Assembly (NCBI GenBank): GCA_017934525.1
Contig: JAGBJJ010000009.1
Span: 19,743 to 83,742 of the forward strand
Reading direction: 5' to 3'
Length of the DNA: 64,000 nucleotides
Source of the DNA: Prevotella sp.
Lineage (GTDB): Bacteria; Bacteroidota; Bacteroidia; Bacteroidales; Bacteroidaceae
Position numbers and translations under genes: made by a program. Each line of letters begins with the position of its first letter. Positions within the stretch are counted from its first letter, which is position 1. This document shows, one piece after another, positions 43,003 to 52,636 of the stretch. The notes beneath the pieces were generated by a model that ran no database searches, was not told where the DNA came from, and saw nothing but the letters and a program-made list of their open reading frames with translations.

Positions 43003-44841
43003 ATGAAGACTTATATATATATAACAATAGGTGTTGTGCTGACGGCGGCCGGCCTGCTCGCCGCCTCGTGCACTGACTACAGCGACTATAATGAGGTGAA
43101 AGGTGACCCTGCAGTCTCTGGCAACCTGACGCTTTGGGAGAATATCCGGCAGAATGCGCAGCTCAGCGACTTCGCCTCGCTCGTGCAGAAAGCCGGCTTC
43201 GACGACGAACTCAGCCAGTCGCACTACTACACCGTATGGGCACCGCTCAACGGCACCTTCGACGCGTCGGCCTGCATGCAGCTTGACGATGCTTCGTTGC
43301 TGCGCCAGTTTGTGCTCAACCATATTGCTGACTTCGGCCACCATGCCACAGGGCAGGTCAACGAGCGGGTGCGCATGCTCAACGGCAAGTCATACAGCTT
43401 TGTGGGCAGCGGCACCTACACTTTCGACGAGCGTGTGGTCAGTCAGCCCAACCAGCCCAGTAGCAACGGCGTGATGCACGTCATGGACGGCGCTGCCGTC
43501 TATTTACCCAATCTCTACGACTTCGTCACCGACAGCATGGTCTCTGCCGGTAAGGGTATTGACTCGCTGCGCAGCTACTTCAAGAGATATGAGCAGACCT
43601 ATCTCGACGAGAATGCATCGGTGGTGGGACCCATTGTGAATGGCGTGCAGACCTACATCGACTCGGTAATGGTCACCTACAATACGCTGACCAGAGCCAT
43701 GAGGGCCAGCATAGAGCAGGAAGACAGCCTTTACACCTTCCTGATGCCGTCGAACACGGCATGGGTGAAAGCCTATGAGCGCATCAAGCCCTGTTTCAAC
43801 TATATTGCCTCCACCACCTCGCAAGCCTTTGTGGAACAGGCTGGTTCGACAGTCATCTCAAACACCCCTGCCACATTCGTGGTGGAAGACCCGTCCTATC
43901 TGCAAGATTCGGTTGCTAAGGCGTACTTGGTGCGCAACCTGGTGTTCAGCCATAACGACGGCTACAACCGCTGGTTGCAGGGCCAGCCAACCTCGCAGGG
44001 TGCCGACACGCTGCGCAGCACCATGCGCAGCAAGTTTTCCAACCCGGCCGATGTGCTGAGCGATGCCTATCTGCACGAACAGCTGCAGATGAGCAATGGC
44101 GTGGCATGCATCGTCGACTCACTGGCTTTCTATCCGTGGGAGAGCTTTGCCTACGGGCGTTCGTTTGGAGCTCGCGCCTATCTGGCCCGTGTGGCCACGG
44201 GCAACACCCACTATACCAGCGTCAACTTGACCGGTATGTCGGAGTATGAGTTCGCCCGCGATGGCAGTCTGCGCTACGTGTGGGCCGAGCCTAACGGCGG
44301 TTATTCCAAGCCCGAGGTAGATATCTATCTGCCCGACCTGGTGAGCACTACCTACGACTTCTACTGCGTGTTTGTGCCTGAAGCCTTCGACAACCCTAAG
44401 GCCGACGGCGACTACCTGCCAAACCGCGTCATGTTCTCGCTCAGCTATTGTGATGCCGACGGCCGGCTGAGGTCTGTCGACTTCCTTGACGAGCGCGACG
44501 AGAACAAGGCCGCCTGCCTGGACTACCTTAACCGCGTGAAAGAAGAGAAAGGCACCACGGGCGTCGTGGCCGACAATGCGTCAAACCGTACCACGCTGTT
44601 TGGCTTCTCCAACGATCCGGACAGAGTCGACACCGTCTATATAGGGCGCTTCACCTTTCCTGTATCGTACTTAGGGCTGGGTTCAGAAAACAACATGATC
44701 TGCCCCAACATCAAAATCACGTCGCCCTTCTCGGTGTTCAACAATACGTTTATGGCAGCTTTCAGTCGCGACCTCCGCGTGGCAGCCATTCTGGCTAAGC
44801 CAGTGGAACTCGTGGAATATGAAGAATCAAACAAACAATGA
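43003..44841 (+). CDS. FAS1-domain lipoprotein, third FAS1 gene
   Basis: This 612-residue lipoprotein has lipobox LLAASC (about residue 22) and two FAS1 units with YTVWAPLNGTFDAS (about 77) and LYTFLMPSNTAWVKAY (about 243). A C-terminal beta-rich region follows (TTYDFYCVFVPEAFDNPKAD, VDTVYIGRFTFPVSYLGLG). I start at the ATG at 43003, because the TTG at 42994 adds only three residues. The stop overlaps the next SusC start (ATGA), so this FAS1 protein is translationally coupled to the second importer, which supports a structural partnership. The upstream 41 nt gap is AT-rich. Confidence 0.83.
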   Translation: MKTYIYITIGVVLTAAGLLAASCTDYSDYNEVKGDPAVSGNLTLWENIRQNAQLSDFASLVQKAGFDDELSQSHYYTVWAPLNGTFDASACMQLDDASLLRQFVLNHIADFGHHATGQVNERVRMLNGKSYSFVGSGTYTFDERVVSQPNQPSSNGVMHVMDGAAVYLPNLYDFVTDSMVSAGKGIDSLRSYFKRYEQTYLDENASVVGPIVNGVQTYIDSVMVTYNTLTRAMRASIEQEDSLYTFLMPSNTAWVKAYERIKPCFNYIASTTSQAFVEQAGSTVISNTPATFVVEDPSYLQDSVAKAYLVRNLVFSHNDGYNRWLQGQPTSQGADTLRSTMRSKFSNPADVLSDAYLHEQLQMSNGVACIVDSLAFYPWESFAYGRSFGARAYLARVATGNTHYTSVNLTGMSEYEFARDGSLRYVWAEPNGGYSKPEVDIYLPDLVSTTYDFYCVFVPEAFDNPKADGDYLPNRVMFSLSYCDADGRLRSVDFLDERDENKAACLDYLNRVKEEKGTTGVVADNASNRTTLFGFSNDPDRVDTVYIGRFTFPVSYLGLGSENNMICPNIKITSPFSVFNNTFMAAFSRDLRVAAILAKPVELVEYEESNKQ

Positions 44842-47800
44842 ATATGAAGAGCACTCTATTACAAGTATTGCAGGGCAGCCACCTCAGGCTGATAGTTTGC
44901 GCACTCGCACTGGTTCTTTCTGCGGCAGTCGGCGCACAGACCGGCGTCGACGGTGAGGAGGAGGAAGTGGAAACCGGCATCAAGAAGCCCTCACGCTCGC
45001 AGATGCCACAAGACAACTACCCCACGGTGACGTTGCGCGGCATCGTGACCGACCTTGCCACCGGTAAGCCGCTGGCCGGCATACAGCTGCGCTCGCTCAG
45101 CAGCGTGCGCTATACCGCCATGACCGAGGAAGACGGCACGTTTGCCATCAAAGTGCCCACGTTTGCCACAGCCCTCTATGTGCATGCTCCCCAGTATCTG
45201 CCACAGCAGGTGGCCGTCGTGGCCAGCGACTCTGCGCAGCACATCGTCGTCAAAATGCTGAGCGACAGGTTTTCGCCTATGTATGGCACCGAAACCAGCT
45301 ACACTGCCCGCAAGACGGCAGAGAACATACGCTTCGGCGTCACCATCGACAATGAGGTGGCCGGCAAACTGGGAGCCGATGTGCGCAGCATCTTCCACTC
45401 GGGAGCCGTAGGCGGCGGAGCCTCCATGTTCATTCGCGGACTCAACAGCATTACCAGCGACGCTCAGCCCCTGGTGGTGGTCGACGGCGTGGAGCAGGAT
45501 ATGCAGCGCAGCCGTGGCACGCTCCACGACGGACAGTTCAACAACATTCTGGCCAACCTCTCGCCCGGCGACATAGAGAAAGTCACCGTGCTGAAGAACG
45601 CCACCGCCCTCTATGGCGCACGCGGCGCTGGCGGCGTCATCCTCATCGACACCAAGCGTGGCCATAGCATGGCCACCCGTATCGATGCCAATATCTCGGC
45701 CGGCGTTCAGCTCATCCCCCGGCTGCCAACGATGATGAACGCGGCACAATGGCGTGTATATGCCTCCGAGATGATGGGCACACCCGCCATACAGCAGGTC
45801 ATACGCCAGCGCTTGCAGCGTATGGGGCTGCAGGAACTGAGGTTCAACTTTCTCAACGACGATCCTGACGGCTACTACTATCATACCTATCACAACGACA
45901 CCGACTGGAAAGACTACGTCTATCGCAACGCCCTGACGCAGAACTACAGCATCAACGTGCAGGGGGGCGACGACATTGGCATGTATAACCTCTCGGTGGG
46001 CTATGTGAAGTCGGAAAACACCGTCAAGGAGAGTGCCTTCGACCGCATGAACGTGCGTTTCAATACCGACATCAGCATTCTGTGGAACCTTTCCACTAAG
46101 TTCGACATCTCGATAGCCCGCACCAACAACACCGTCTACGACGACGGCATGCCTGCCAGCTTCCAGAGCGGCACCGTCACTTCGCCCACGGCCCTGGCCC
46201 TGATTAAAGCGCCCATCGTGGCTCCCTATCAGTACAACCGGCTCGCCGACGGCGGTCGTGGTGGCTTCACATCGCTGCTGTCTGATTACGACGAGATATT
46301 CTCAGCCCTTGGCCCCGACTATTCGCTGGCCAATCCTGTTGCCATCCTTGGCAATGCCTCTGGCGACAACAAGAATAAAGCGGAGAATACCTACTTCAAT
46401 GTGCACGTGGCGCCTGCTTACCAGTTTGCACGCTACTTCTCGCTCTCGGCCGACCTCAGCTATACGCTCAACCGCAATGCGCAGCGCTACTTCAGACCCA
46501 ATGAAGGCGTGCCCGGCTTCGAGGTGGAGGGCCTGGGGCGTGTCACGTCGCTCGTAGGCTCGATGTTTGCCAAGGAGCAGAATTTCATGGCGCAGGCCCG
46601 ACTTGAGTGGAACCGTCAGTTTGGACCGCACACATGGAAGGCCTTCGCGGGAGGGCGCTACAACTATTTCTCTTATGACAATAGCGACCTGAGCACGGAG
46701 TACCGCACGCGTCAGAACGACAAGAACCCCGCGCTCAGTACCAACGGTTTTCCTGGCATAGTGGGGGCCAACGATGTGTGGAAGACCCTTCAGTGGTATG
46801 GCAATGCAGACTACAACTACATGAACCGCTACTATGCCACGCTCTCGCTCATGGCCGAGGCCAACAGTCGCTTTGGCAAGCATGCCGACGGCCTGGGACT
46901 TTTCGGCACGCAGTGGGCCCTGTTCCCCAGTCTGCAACTGGGCTGGGTGCTCACCAACGAGGCATGGTTTCCCAAGCGTATGGGCATCAACTTCCTCCGC
47001 CTGAATGCCGGCTTCGACATCAGCGGCAACGACGACATCTCCAACTATGCCGCACGCACCAGCTTCTCGCAGGTGAAGTTCAACAACACCCTTGGTGGCC
47101 TGCAGCTCACCAATATAGGCAACGACAAGATACAGTGGGAGTCTACGCGGAAGATAAACATCGGCATGGAGGCCAACATGCTGCATAACCGCCTGGCCGT
47201 CAGTTTCGACTACTTCATACACAACACCGACAACCTGCTGACGCTCAAGTCGTTTTCAAACCCCATTGGCGGCATCAACCGTTATTGGAGCAATGGCGGC
47301 AAGCTGCAGAACACCGGCTTCGAGGCAGCACTCTCGCTGAAACCCATAGTAGCGAAAAACTGGCGCGTGGAGCTGGGGGCCTCGGTGGGGCATTATGCCA
47401 ACAAGGTGAAGGAGCTGGCCGACGGCGACTACACATCGTCAATCTACGCCACCGACAACATACTGACCTCTGTGGGCAATCCCGTGGCCATGTTCTACGG
47501 CTACAAGACCGCCGGCGTCTTTGCCACCGATGCTGAGGCAGCTGTCGCCGGCGTCAACGGCTATCTCTACATGGTAGACCATGCCAACAACGTCTATACC
47601 TTCGCTGCCGGCGACGTGCATTTCGTCGACCTTAACGGCGACGGGCGCATTGATGATGCCGACAAGACCATCATCGGCAATCCCAATCCCGACATCTATG
47701 GAAACATCTTCGCCATGGCCAACTGGAAGAACCTGACGCTCGAGGCCCGCTTCAGCTACTCGCTGGGCAACGATGTCTTCAACTATCAGCGCTCGGTGCT

Positions 47801-48182
47801 CAACTCCGGTGCGTCGTTCTTCAATCAGCAGGTGGCGGAAGTGAGTCGCTGGCGCTATGAAGGGCAGCTGACCGACTTGCCGCGCGTGAACTATGGCGAC
47901 CCCATGGGCAACAACCGCTTCAGCGACCGCTGGATTGAAGACGGCAGCTACCTGCGCCTGAAGTCGCTCAGCCTCTCCTACCAGGTGCCCATACCCGGCG
48001 CGTGGGAATGGCTGCAGGGGCTTTCCGTGTGGGCCGAGGCACAAAATCTGTTCACACTCACCCGCTATCTGGGCAACGACCCCGAGTTCTCCGTGGCTGG
48101 CGGTGTGCTTTACCAAGGCATCGACTGCGGCTACCTCTCACAAGGCCGCTCGTTTCTGCTGGGTCTGAAGATTAACCTCTGA
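44838..48182 (+). CDS. SusC/RagA-type TonB-dependent transporter, second copy
   Basis: This 1114-residue importer has a signal peptide ending VGAQ and then an acidic stretch (VDGEEEEVETG). A carboxypeptidase-regulatory-like domain follows (VTLRGIVTDLATGKPLAGIQ), then a plug (MFIRGLNSITSDAQPLVVVD, IEKVTVLKNATALYGARGAG, GVILIDTK) and a barrel ending GRSFLLGLKINL. It is clearly diverged from the first SusC in the locus, so it is not a recent duplicate and may import a different fragment of the same glycan. It is coupled to the FAS1 gene before it, and its SusD partner follows after 52 nt. Confidence 0.95.
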   Translation: MNMKSTLLQVLQGSHLRLIVCALALVLSAAVGAQTGVDGEEEEVETGIKKPSRSQMPQDNYPTVTLRGIVTDLATGKPLAGIQLRSLSSVRYTAMTEEDGTFAIKVPTFATALYVHAPQYLPQQVAVVASDSAQHIVVKMLSDRFSPMYGTETSYTARKTAENIRFGVTIDNEVAGKLGADVRSIFHSGAVGGGASMFIRGLNSITSDAQPLVVVDGVEQDMQRSRGTLHDGQFNNILANLSPGDIEKVTVLKNATALYGARGAGGVILIDTKRGHSMATRIDANISAGVQLIPRLPTMMNAAQWRVYASEMMGTPAIQQVIRQRLQRMGLQELRFNFLNDDPDGYYYHTYHNDTDWKDYVYRNALTQNYSINVQGGDDIGMYNLSVGYVKSENTVKESAFDRMNVRFNTDISILWNLSTKFDISIARTNNTVYDDGMPASFQSGTVTSPTALALIKAPIVAPYQYNRLADGGRGGFTSLLSDYDEIFSALGPDYSLANPVAILGNASGDNKNKAENTYFNVHVAPAYQFARYFSLSADLSYTLNRNAQRYFRPNEGVPGFEVEGLGRVTSLVGSMFAKEQNFMAQARLEWNRQFGPHTWKAFAGGRYNYFSYDNSDLSTEYRTRQNDKNPALSTNGFPGIVGANDVWKTLQWYGNADYNYMNRYYATLSLMAEANSRFGKHADGLGLFGTQWALFPSLQLGWVLTNEAWFPKRMGINFLRLNAGFDISGNDDISNYAARTSFSQVKFNNTLGGLQLTNIGNDKIQWESTRKINIGMEANMLHNRLAVSFDYFIHNTDNLLTLKSFSNPIGGINRYWSNGGKLQNTGFEAALSLKPIVAKNWRVELGASVGHYANKVKELADGDYTSSIYATDNILTSVGNPVAMFYGYKTAGVFATDAEAAVAGVNGYLYMVDHANNVYTFAAGDVHFVDLNGDGRIDDADKTIIGNPNPDIYGNIFAMANWKNLTLEARFSYSLGNDVFNYQRSVLNSGASFFNQQVAEVSRWRYEGQLTDLPRVNYGDPMGNNRFSDRWIEDGSYLRLKSLSLSYQVPIPGAWEWLQGLSVWAEAQNLFTLTRYLGNDPEFSVAGGVLYQGIDCGYLSQGRSFLLGLKINL

Positions 48183-48234
48183 GGAAGAGAAGAATGGTTT
48201 AACAACGTAAGGAATCAATGCAAAAAGATAAATT

Positions 48235-50100
48235 ATGAAACGACTAAGCATCTTGATATCACTGTTTGGCATCCTGCTTTTCACGGGCTGCTCTGACATG
48301 CTCGAGACTGATAGTGCCCGCCAGGTGTTCGACCCCAGGCTCGACCAGAAGACCGACTCCATGTTCTTTGCCTTAGGCATCCTTGAGGCCATGCAGCAGG
48401 TGGCCGACCAGTATGTGTTCCAGGGCGAACTGCGTGGCGACCTGGTTACCACCACGCAGCACACCGACAGCATGCTGACCCAGCTGGCCGTCTTCTCGGC
48501 CACTACGGCCAACCGCTACGACTCGGCCTATGCCTACTATCGTGTAATCAACAACTGCAACTACTACATTGCTCACCGCGACACCACACTGCTCACCGGC
48601 GCCACCAATGTGGTCATCGACGAGTATGCCGCTGTGAAGGCCATCCGTGCCTGGGCTTACTTGCAGCTGGTGCGCTCCTATGGCAGTGTGCCGTTCTTCA
48701 CCGAGCCGCTGACGCAGATTACACAGATAGAGAACAGCAGTTTCCCCGAGCTTGACCTGGCCGGCATCGTCAGGGAGCTGGCCCCCGACTTGGAGCAGTA
48801 CACGGGTTTCTCTGCCCCCACCTATGCCAACGTGGTCGTGCCGGTGGGCGCCACCAACAGCGGTCAGGCGAAGACGCTCTATACGGGCTGTCTGATGATT
48901 CCGGTGGATGTCATACTGGGCGACCTCTACCTTGAGAACAACGATTATGCCGCCGCTGCCCGCCACTACATCGTATACCTGACACAGGTGGCTCCTACCA
49001 ACAGCTCGGCCTTCTTCTCGTTCTTCAGCGGGCGGCGTGGAGCGCAGGGCATGGGCTACGGGCAATACGCCGACCGTCCCAGTGATTGGGACGTGCAGGC
49101 GAACGGTACACTCGCGGGTGCCGGATCTTGGGCGCAGTCCATCTTCATCACCCGCAACACTACAGAAGACATCATCACCTACATACCCATGGCCGTCAAC
49201 CGCACGCTGGGCCCCACCACTCAGGTGCCTGCGGCCTTCGGCTACAACTACTACGCCACGTCGACCGAGACACAGCTCAGCGGCGGGCTCTATGCCGACG
49301 AGATACAGATTGAGCCCAGCCAGGCACTCTACGACCTGTCGGACTCTACCGACTACTATTATTACGTGGCAGGCAATGCCATTGCCCGCTCAGAGATAAA
49401 ATTTGCCAGACTGGGCGACCAGCGCCTTGCAGGCGTCATCCGCCAAGGCACGGGGCAGGATTCTACCAAGGTGTGGGTGCGTAAGTATGAGAATGGCAAC
49501 ATCGTGCTCTACCGCACATCGACCGTGCTGCTCCATCTGGCTGAGGCCTTCAATCGTCTCGGCATGACCGATGCGGCCTTTGCCATACTCAAGGATGGCA
49601 TAGGGCCTCATCTGCTGGAACCCGATGCGGCCTACATGACCGAGGCTACCCGCCAGGCCCTGCAGACCACCTACCCGCTGCTGTCGGCGCAAAACATGTC
49701 ACGTTTCAGCCTGCCGCGTCACCGCTTCGGCATCCACATGCACGGTGCTGGACAGGTGCGTGACTTCAACGGTCAGGACTATGTGTTCTCGCCTTATCAG
49801 CCTGACACCATCGTGGGCAACAAGATGCGGCAGATTGCACGCACTTTCCACGTCAGTGTGGGCACCACGAAGCAAGACACCATCAATGCCATGGAAGACT
49901 TGCTGTGCGATGAGTATGCGCTGGAGCTTGCCTTCGAAGGCACCCGCTACTTCGACCTCATGCGGCTGGCCCGCCACAAGAACGAGGCAGGGCTATATGA
50001 CCCCAACTTCGGCAGCAAGTGGCTGGCCGCAAAGCTGGCTTTCAAGAATCCTGCGGTCAATCTGGAAGACCCTCGCAACTGGTATTTGCCGTTTAAGTAA
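48235..50100 (+). CDS. SusD/RagB-type glycan-binding lipoprotein, second copy
   Basis: This 621-residue lipoprotein has lipobox LFTGC (about residue 19). SusD family motifs include YYRVINNCNYYIAHRDT, AAVKAIRAWAYLQLVRSYGS, VPFFTEPLT, VLLHLAEAFNRLGMTDAAFA and the C-terminal LLCDEYALELAFEGTRYFDL, MRLARHKN. It shares little with the first SusD beyond family features. Its stop overlaps the next ATG by one base (TAATG), coupling it to the GH115 gene. Confidence 0.95.
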   Translation: MKRLSILISLFGILLFTGCSDMLETDSARQVFDPRLDQKTDSMFFALGILEAMQQVADQYVFQGELRGDLVTTTQHTDSMLTQLAVFSATTANRYDSAYAYYRVINNCNYYIAHRDTTLLTGATNVVIDEYAAVKAIRAWAYLQLVRSYGSVPFFTEPLTQITQIENSSFPELDLAGIVRELAPDLEQYTGFSAPTYANVVVPVGATNSGQAKTLYTGCLMIPVDVILGDLYLENNDYAAAARHYIVYLTQVAPTNSSAFFSFFSGRRGAQGMGYGQYADRPSDWDVQANGTLAGAGSWAQSIFITRNTTEDIITYIPMAVNRTLGPTTQVPAAFGYNYYATSTETQLSGGLYADEIQIEPSQALYDLSDSTDYYYYVAGNAIARSEIKFARLGDQRLAGVIRQGTGQDSTKVWVRKYENGNIVLYRTSTVLLHLAEAFNRLGMTDAAFAILKDGIGPHLLEPDAAYMTEATRQALQTTYPLLSAQNMSRFSLPRHRFGIHMHGAGQVRDFNGQDYVFSPYQPDTIVGNKMRQIARTFHVSVGTTKQDTINAMEDLLCDEYALELAFEGTRYFDLMRLARHKNEAGLYDPNFGSKWLAAKLAFKNPAVNLEDPRNWYLPFK

Positions 50101-52475
50101 TGCTGCAGCTGAAACGAATCTCCGTCATTTGTGCCCTCACCGCTCTGACCATGTCAGCGGCGGGGGCGCAACTCGTCTGGGCCGACGCTGGAAGGGCAGT
50201 CAGCTATCAGGTGAATGGCAGCGCATCGCCTGTAGTGAGCATCGCGCTTCAGATGTTCAGTGCCGACATGCAGCTGGTGACCGGCCGCCCGGCCGAGAGC
50301 AGCGCGCAGGCCGTCATACAGATATATGAGCTCGGTTGCAACAAGACTGCCTGGCCCCTATTGGCCAGGATGGGCGTACCTGTAGGGCAGTTGGACGGCC
50401 GGGCCGATGCTTTTTATATAGGCGTCCATGGCGACCACATTGTCGTGGCGGGCAGCAACGGGCGTGGCTGTGCCTACGGGCTGCTCGAGTTGAGCCGCAT
50501 GGCTGGTGTATCGCCGTGGGTGTGGTGGGGCGATGTGGTGCCTGAGCGTCGCCGCCAGCTGGTCATCGACCGCCAGTACACTACCCTTCAGGTTCCCTCG
50601 GTGGAGTATCGGGGCATCTTCATCAATGACGAAGACTGGTCGTTGCGGCCCTGGTCGGCACTCACCGTCGAGCCTGACGCCAAGCCTGGACAGATGGGTC
50701 CGCGCACCTATAAGAAACTGTTCATGCTTCTGCTGCGCCTGCGTGCCAATACTATCTGGCCCGCCATGCATCCGGGCACGGAAGCCTTTTTTGCCGTGGC
50801 GGGCAACAAGGAGATGGCCGACTCGTGCGGCATCGTGGTAGGCTCGAGCCACTGCGAGCCCTTGCTCCGTAATAATGTGGCTGAGTGGGATGTGACGCAG
50901 CGCGGTGCCTACAACTACATAACCAACCGCACCGAGGTGCAGCACTACTGGGCAGAGCGCCTTGAGCAGATGCGTGGCAGCGAGGCGCTCTTCACCATCG
51001 GCATGCGCGGCATTCACGACGGCTCTATGGAGGGCGTGAAGACTCCGGAGGAGAAGCTGCTGGGCCTGCAGCAGGTCATTGACGACCAGCGACAGCTCAT
51101 AGGCCGACACTACAGTGAAGACGTGGAGCGCGTGCCTCAGGTGTTCATCCCCTATAAGGAGGTGCTCGGCATCATGGAGAGTGGGCTGCGCGTGCCGGCC
51201 GACGTGGCGCTGGTGTGGTGCGACGACAACTATGGCTACATGACCCGTCTGGGCGATGCCGTGCAGCAGCAGCGACAGGGTGGGGCAGGCATTTATTATC
51301 ACCTGAGCTATTGGGGGCGCCCACATGACCATCTGTGGCTCACTACCACGCAGCCCGGGCTGATTTACCATGAGATGCGCATGGCCTACAACCGCAACGC
51401 GCGCCGCATCTGGATTGCCAATGTGCACGACCCGAAAGTGGCTGCCTACGACCTGCAGCTGTTTCTCGACATGGCTTGGGATATTGACTGTGTCGGGTCA
51501 CGCACGCTTAACGACCATCTGCTGCACTGGCTCACCACCCAGTTTGGCCAGGAGGTGGGCCGGGAGCTGGCGCCGGCTATGCGCGAGTACTACCGGCTGA
51601 ACGCCATCCGCAGGCCTGAGTTTATGGGCTGGACTCAGGTGGAGCTCGACAAGCGTAAGTTTGCCGGCGGTATGTCGCAGGTGGGGCAGCTGCAGCTCAC
51701 CGCTGCTGAGGCGGCAGACCGTCTGGAAGCCTTCGGGCGCATCAAGGCCACGGTAGACCGCTGTCGGCTGTTGCTGCGGCCTGAGCTGCGTGATGCCTAC
51801 TTTGCCCATGTGGTCTATCCCGTGTGTGCTGCCGCTGCCATGACGCGCAAACTGGTGAGCGACTCGGCAGAGAGCCGCCAGGCCTATGCCGAGATACAGC
51901 ACCTCACCGACCGCTATAATACGCTTGCCGGCGGCAAGTGGCGCGGACTGATGGACGCTGCGCCGCGCCGTCTGCCCGTCTTCGGCAATGTGTGCGGGCG
52001 ACTGGCTGCTGCTGATACGACGGCTGCGGCGTCGCTCATAGCCCGACGGGCCTCTGACTTCACGCGCTCTTCGGTAGCCGTAGAGCCAGTGCAGATGCTG
52101 GGCCACTCCATGAATGCCGTGCCCCTGCCCCGCGGGGGAGTGCTCACCTACGAATTTGATTGCAGGCAGGAGGGCGATGCCACGCTCTACACCGCCATGA
52201 TTCCCACGCAGCCCAGCGATGATGGCGACCTGCGCTACACGGTGCAGATAGATGACCTTCCGCCTGACACCATCTCGCTGAAAGAGCCTTTCCGTTCGGA
52301 GCGCTGGAAGCTGAATGTGCTGCGGGGGCAGGCACTGCGGCAGACGCCGGTCAGCGTGCAGAAAGGACACCATACCTTGCGCATCGCAGCCCTCGACGAC
52401 CATGTCATCGTCGACCAGTGGATGCTCGACTTCCTGCCGTCGCGGTCTTTTTATGTCATCCCTGCCGCAGAATAG
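50100..52475 (+). CDS. GH115 alpha-glucuronidase
   Basis: This 791-residue exported enzyme removes (4-O-methyl-)glucuronic acid side groups, typically from internal positions of glucuronoxylan, and some members act on arabinogalactan. After a signal peptide (ICALTALTMSAAGAQ) the family blocks are clear: VEYRGIFINDEDWSLRPW, MLLLRLRANTIWPAMHPGTE, IGMRGIHDGSMEG, VALVWCDDNYGYMTRL, AGIYYHLSYWGRPHDHLWL and ANVHDPKVAAYDLQLFLDMA. The length is near the short end of the family, which often carries an extra C-terminal module; here the last 130 residues form such a beta domain. It is the only glycosidase in the SusCD operon, so glucuronic-acid-decorated glycan is the likely target. Confidence 0.93.
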   Translation: MLQLKRISVICALTALTMSAAGAQLVWADAGRAVSYQVNGSASPVVSIALQMFSADMQLVTGRPAESSAQAVIQIYELGCNKTAWPLLARMGVPVGQLDGRADAFYIGVHGDHIVVAGSNGRGCAYGLLELSRMAGVSPWVWWGDVVPERRRQLVIDRQYTTLQVPSVEYRGIFINDEDWSLRPWSALTVEPDAKPGQMGPRTYKKLFMLLLRLRANTIWPAMHPGTEAFFAVAGNKEMADSCGIVVGSSHCEPLLRNNVAEWDVTQRGAYNYITNRTEVQHYWAERLEQMRGSEALFTIGMRGIHDGSMEGVKTPEEKLLGLQQVIDDQRQLIGRHYSEDVERVPQVFIPYKEVLGIMESGLRVPADVALVWCDDNYGYMTRLGDAVQQQRQGGAGIYYHLSYWGRPHDHLWLTTTQPGLIYHEMRMAYNRNARRIWIANVHDPKVAAYDLQLFLDMAWDIDCVGSRTLNDHLLHWLTTQFGQEVGRELAPAMREYYRLNAIRRPEFMGWTQVELDKRKFAGGMSQVGQLQLTAAEAADRLEAFGRIKATVDRCRLLLRPELRDAYFAHVVYPVCAAAAMTRKLVSDSAESRQAYAEIQHLTDRYNTLAGGKWRGLMDAAPRRLPVFGNVCGRLAAADTTAAASLIARRASDFTRSSVAVEPVQMLGHSMNAVPLPRGGVLTYEFDCRQEGDATLYTAMIPTQPSDDGDLRYTVQIDDLPPDTISLKEPFRSERWKLNVLRGQALRQTPVSVQKGHHTLRIAALDDHVIVDQWMLDFLPSRSFYVIPAAE

Positions 52476-52595
52476 ACAGACTGTTGCGTTGGGTGACAGC
52501 TTGGATGCGACTTCTTTAGCAGGAGAATGACTGACACCAAGGAAACTACGATTTAATATTCTCAAAAACTATAGCACTTTGTGAAAGATTTATGC

Positions 52596-52603
52596 TATCT
52601 TTG
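52596..52603 (+). promoter_or_regulatory. -7 box for the esterase gene
   Basis: TATCTTTG followed by CACA matches TAnnTTTG, 33 nt before the ATG. It implies that the esterase can be expressed separately from the SusCD operon. Confidence 0.6.
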
Positions 52604-52636
52604 CACACAGATAACTAATCAACAACGATACTACAG

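Noticed and set aside
35672-48182. Tandem SusCD pairs as an assembly duplication
   Set aside because: The two SusC and the two SusD proteins differ throughout, so they are ancient paralogues.
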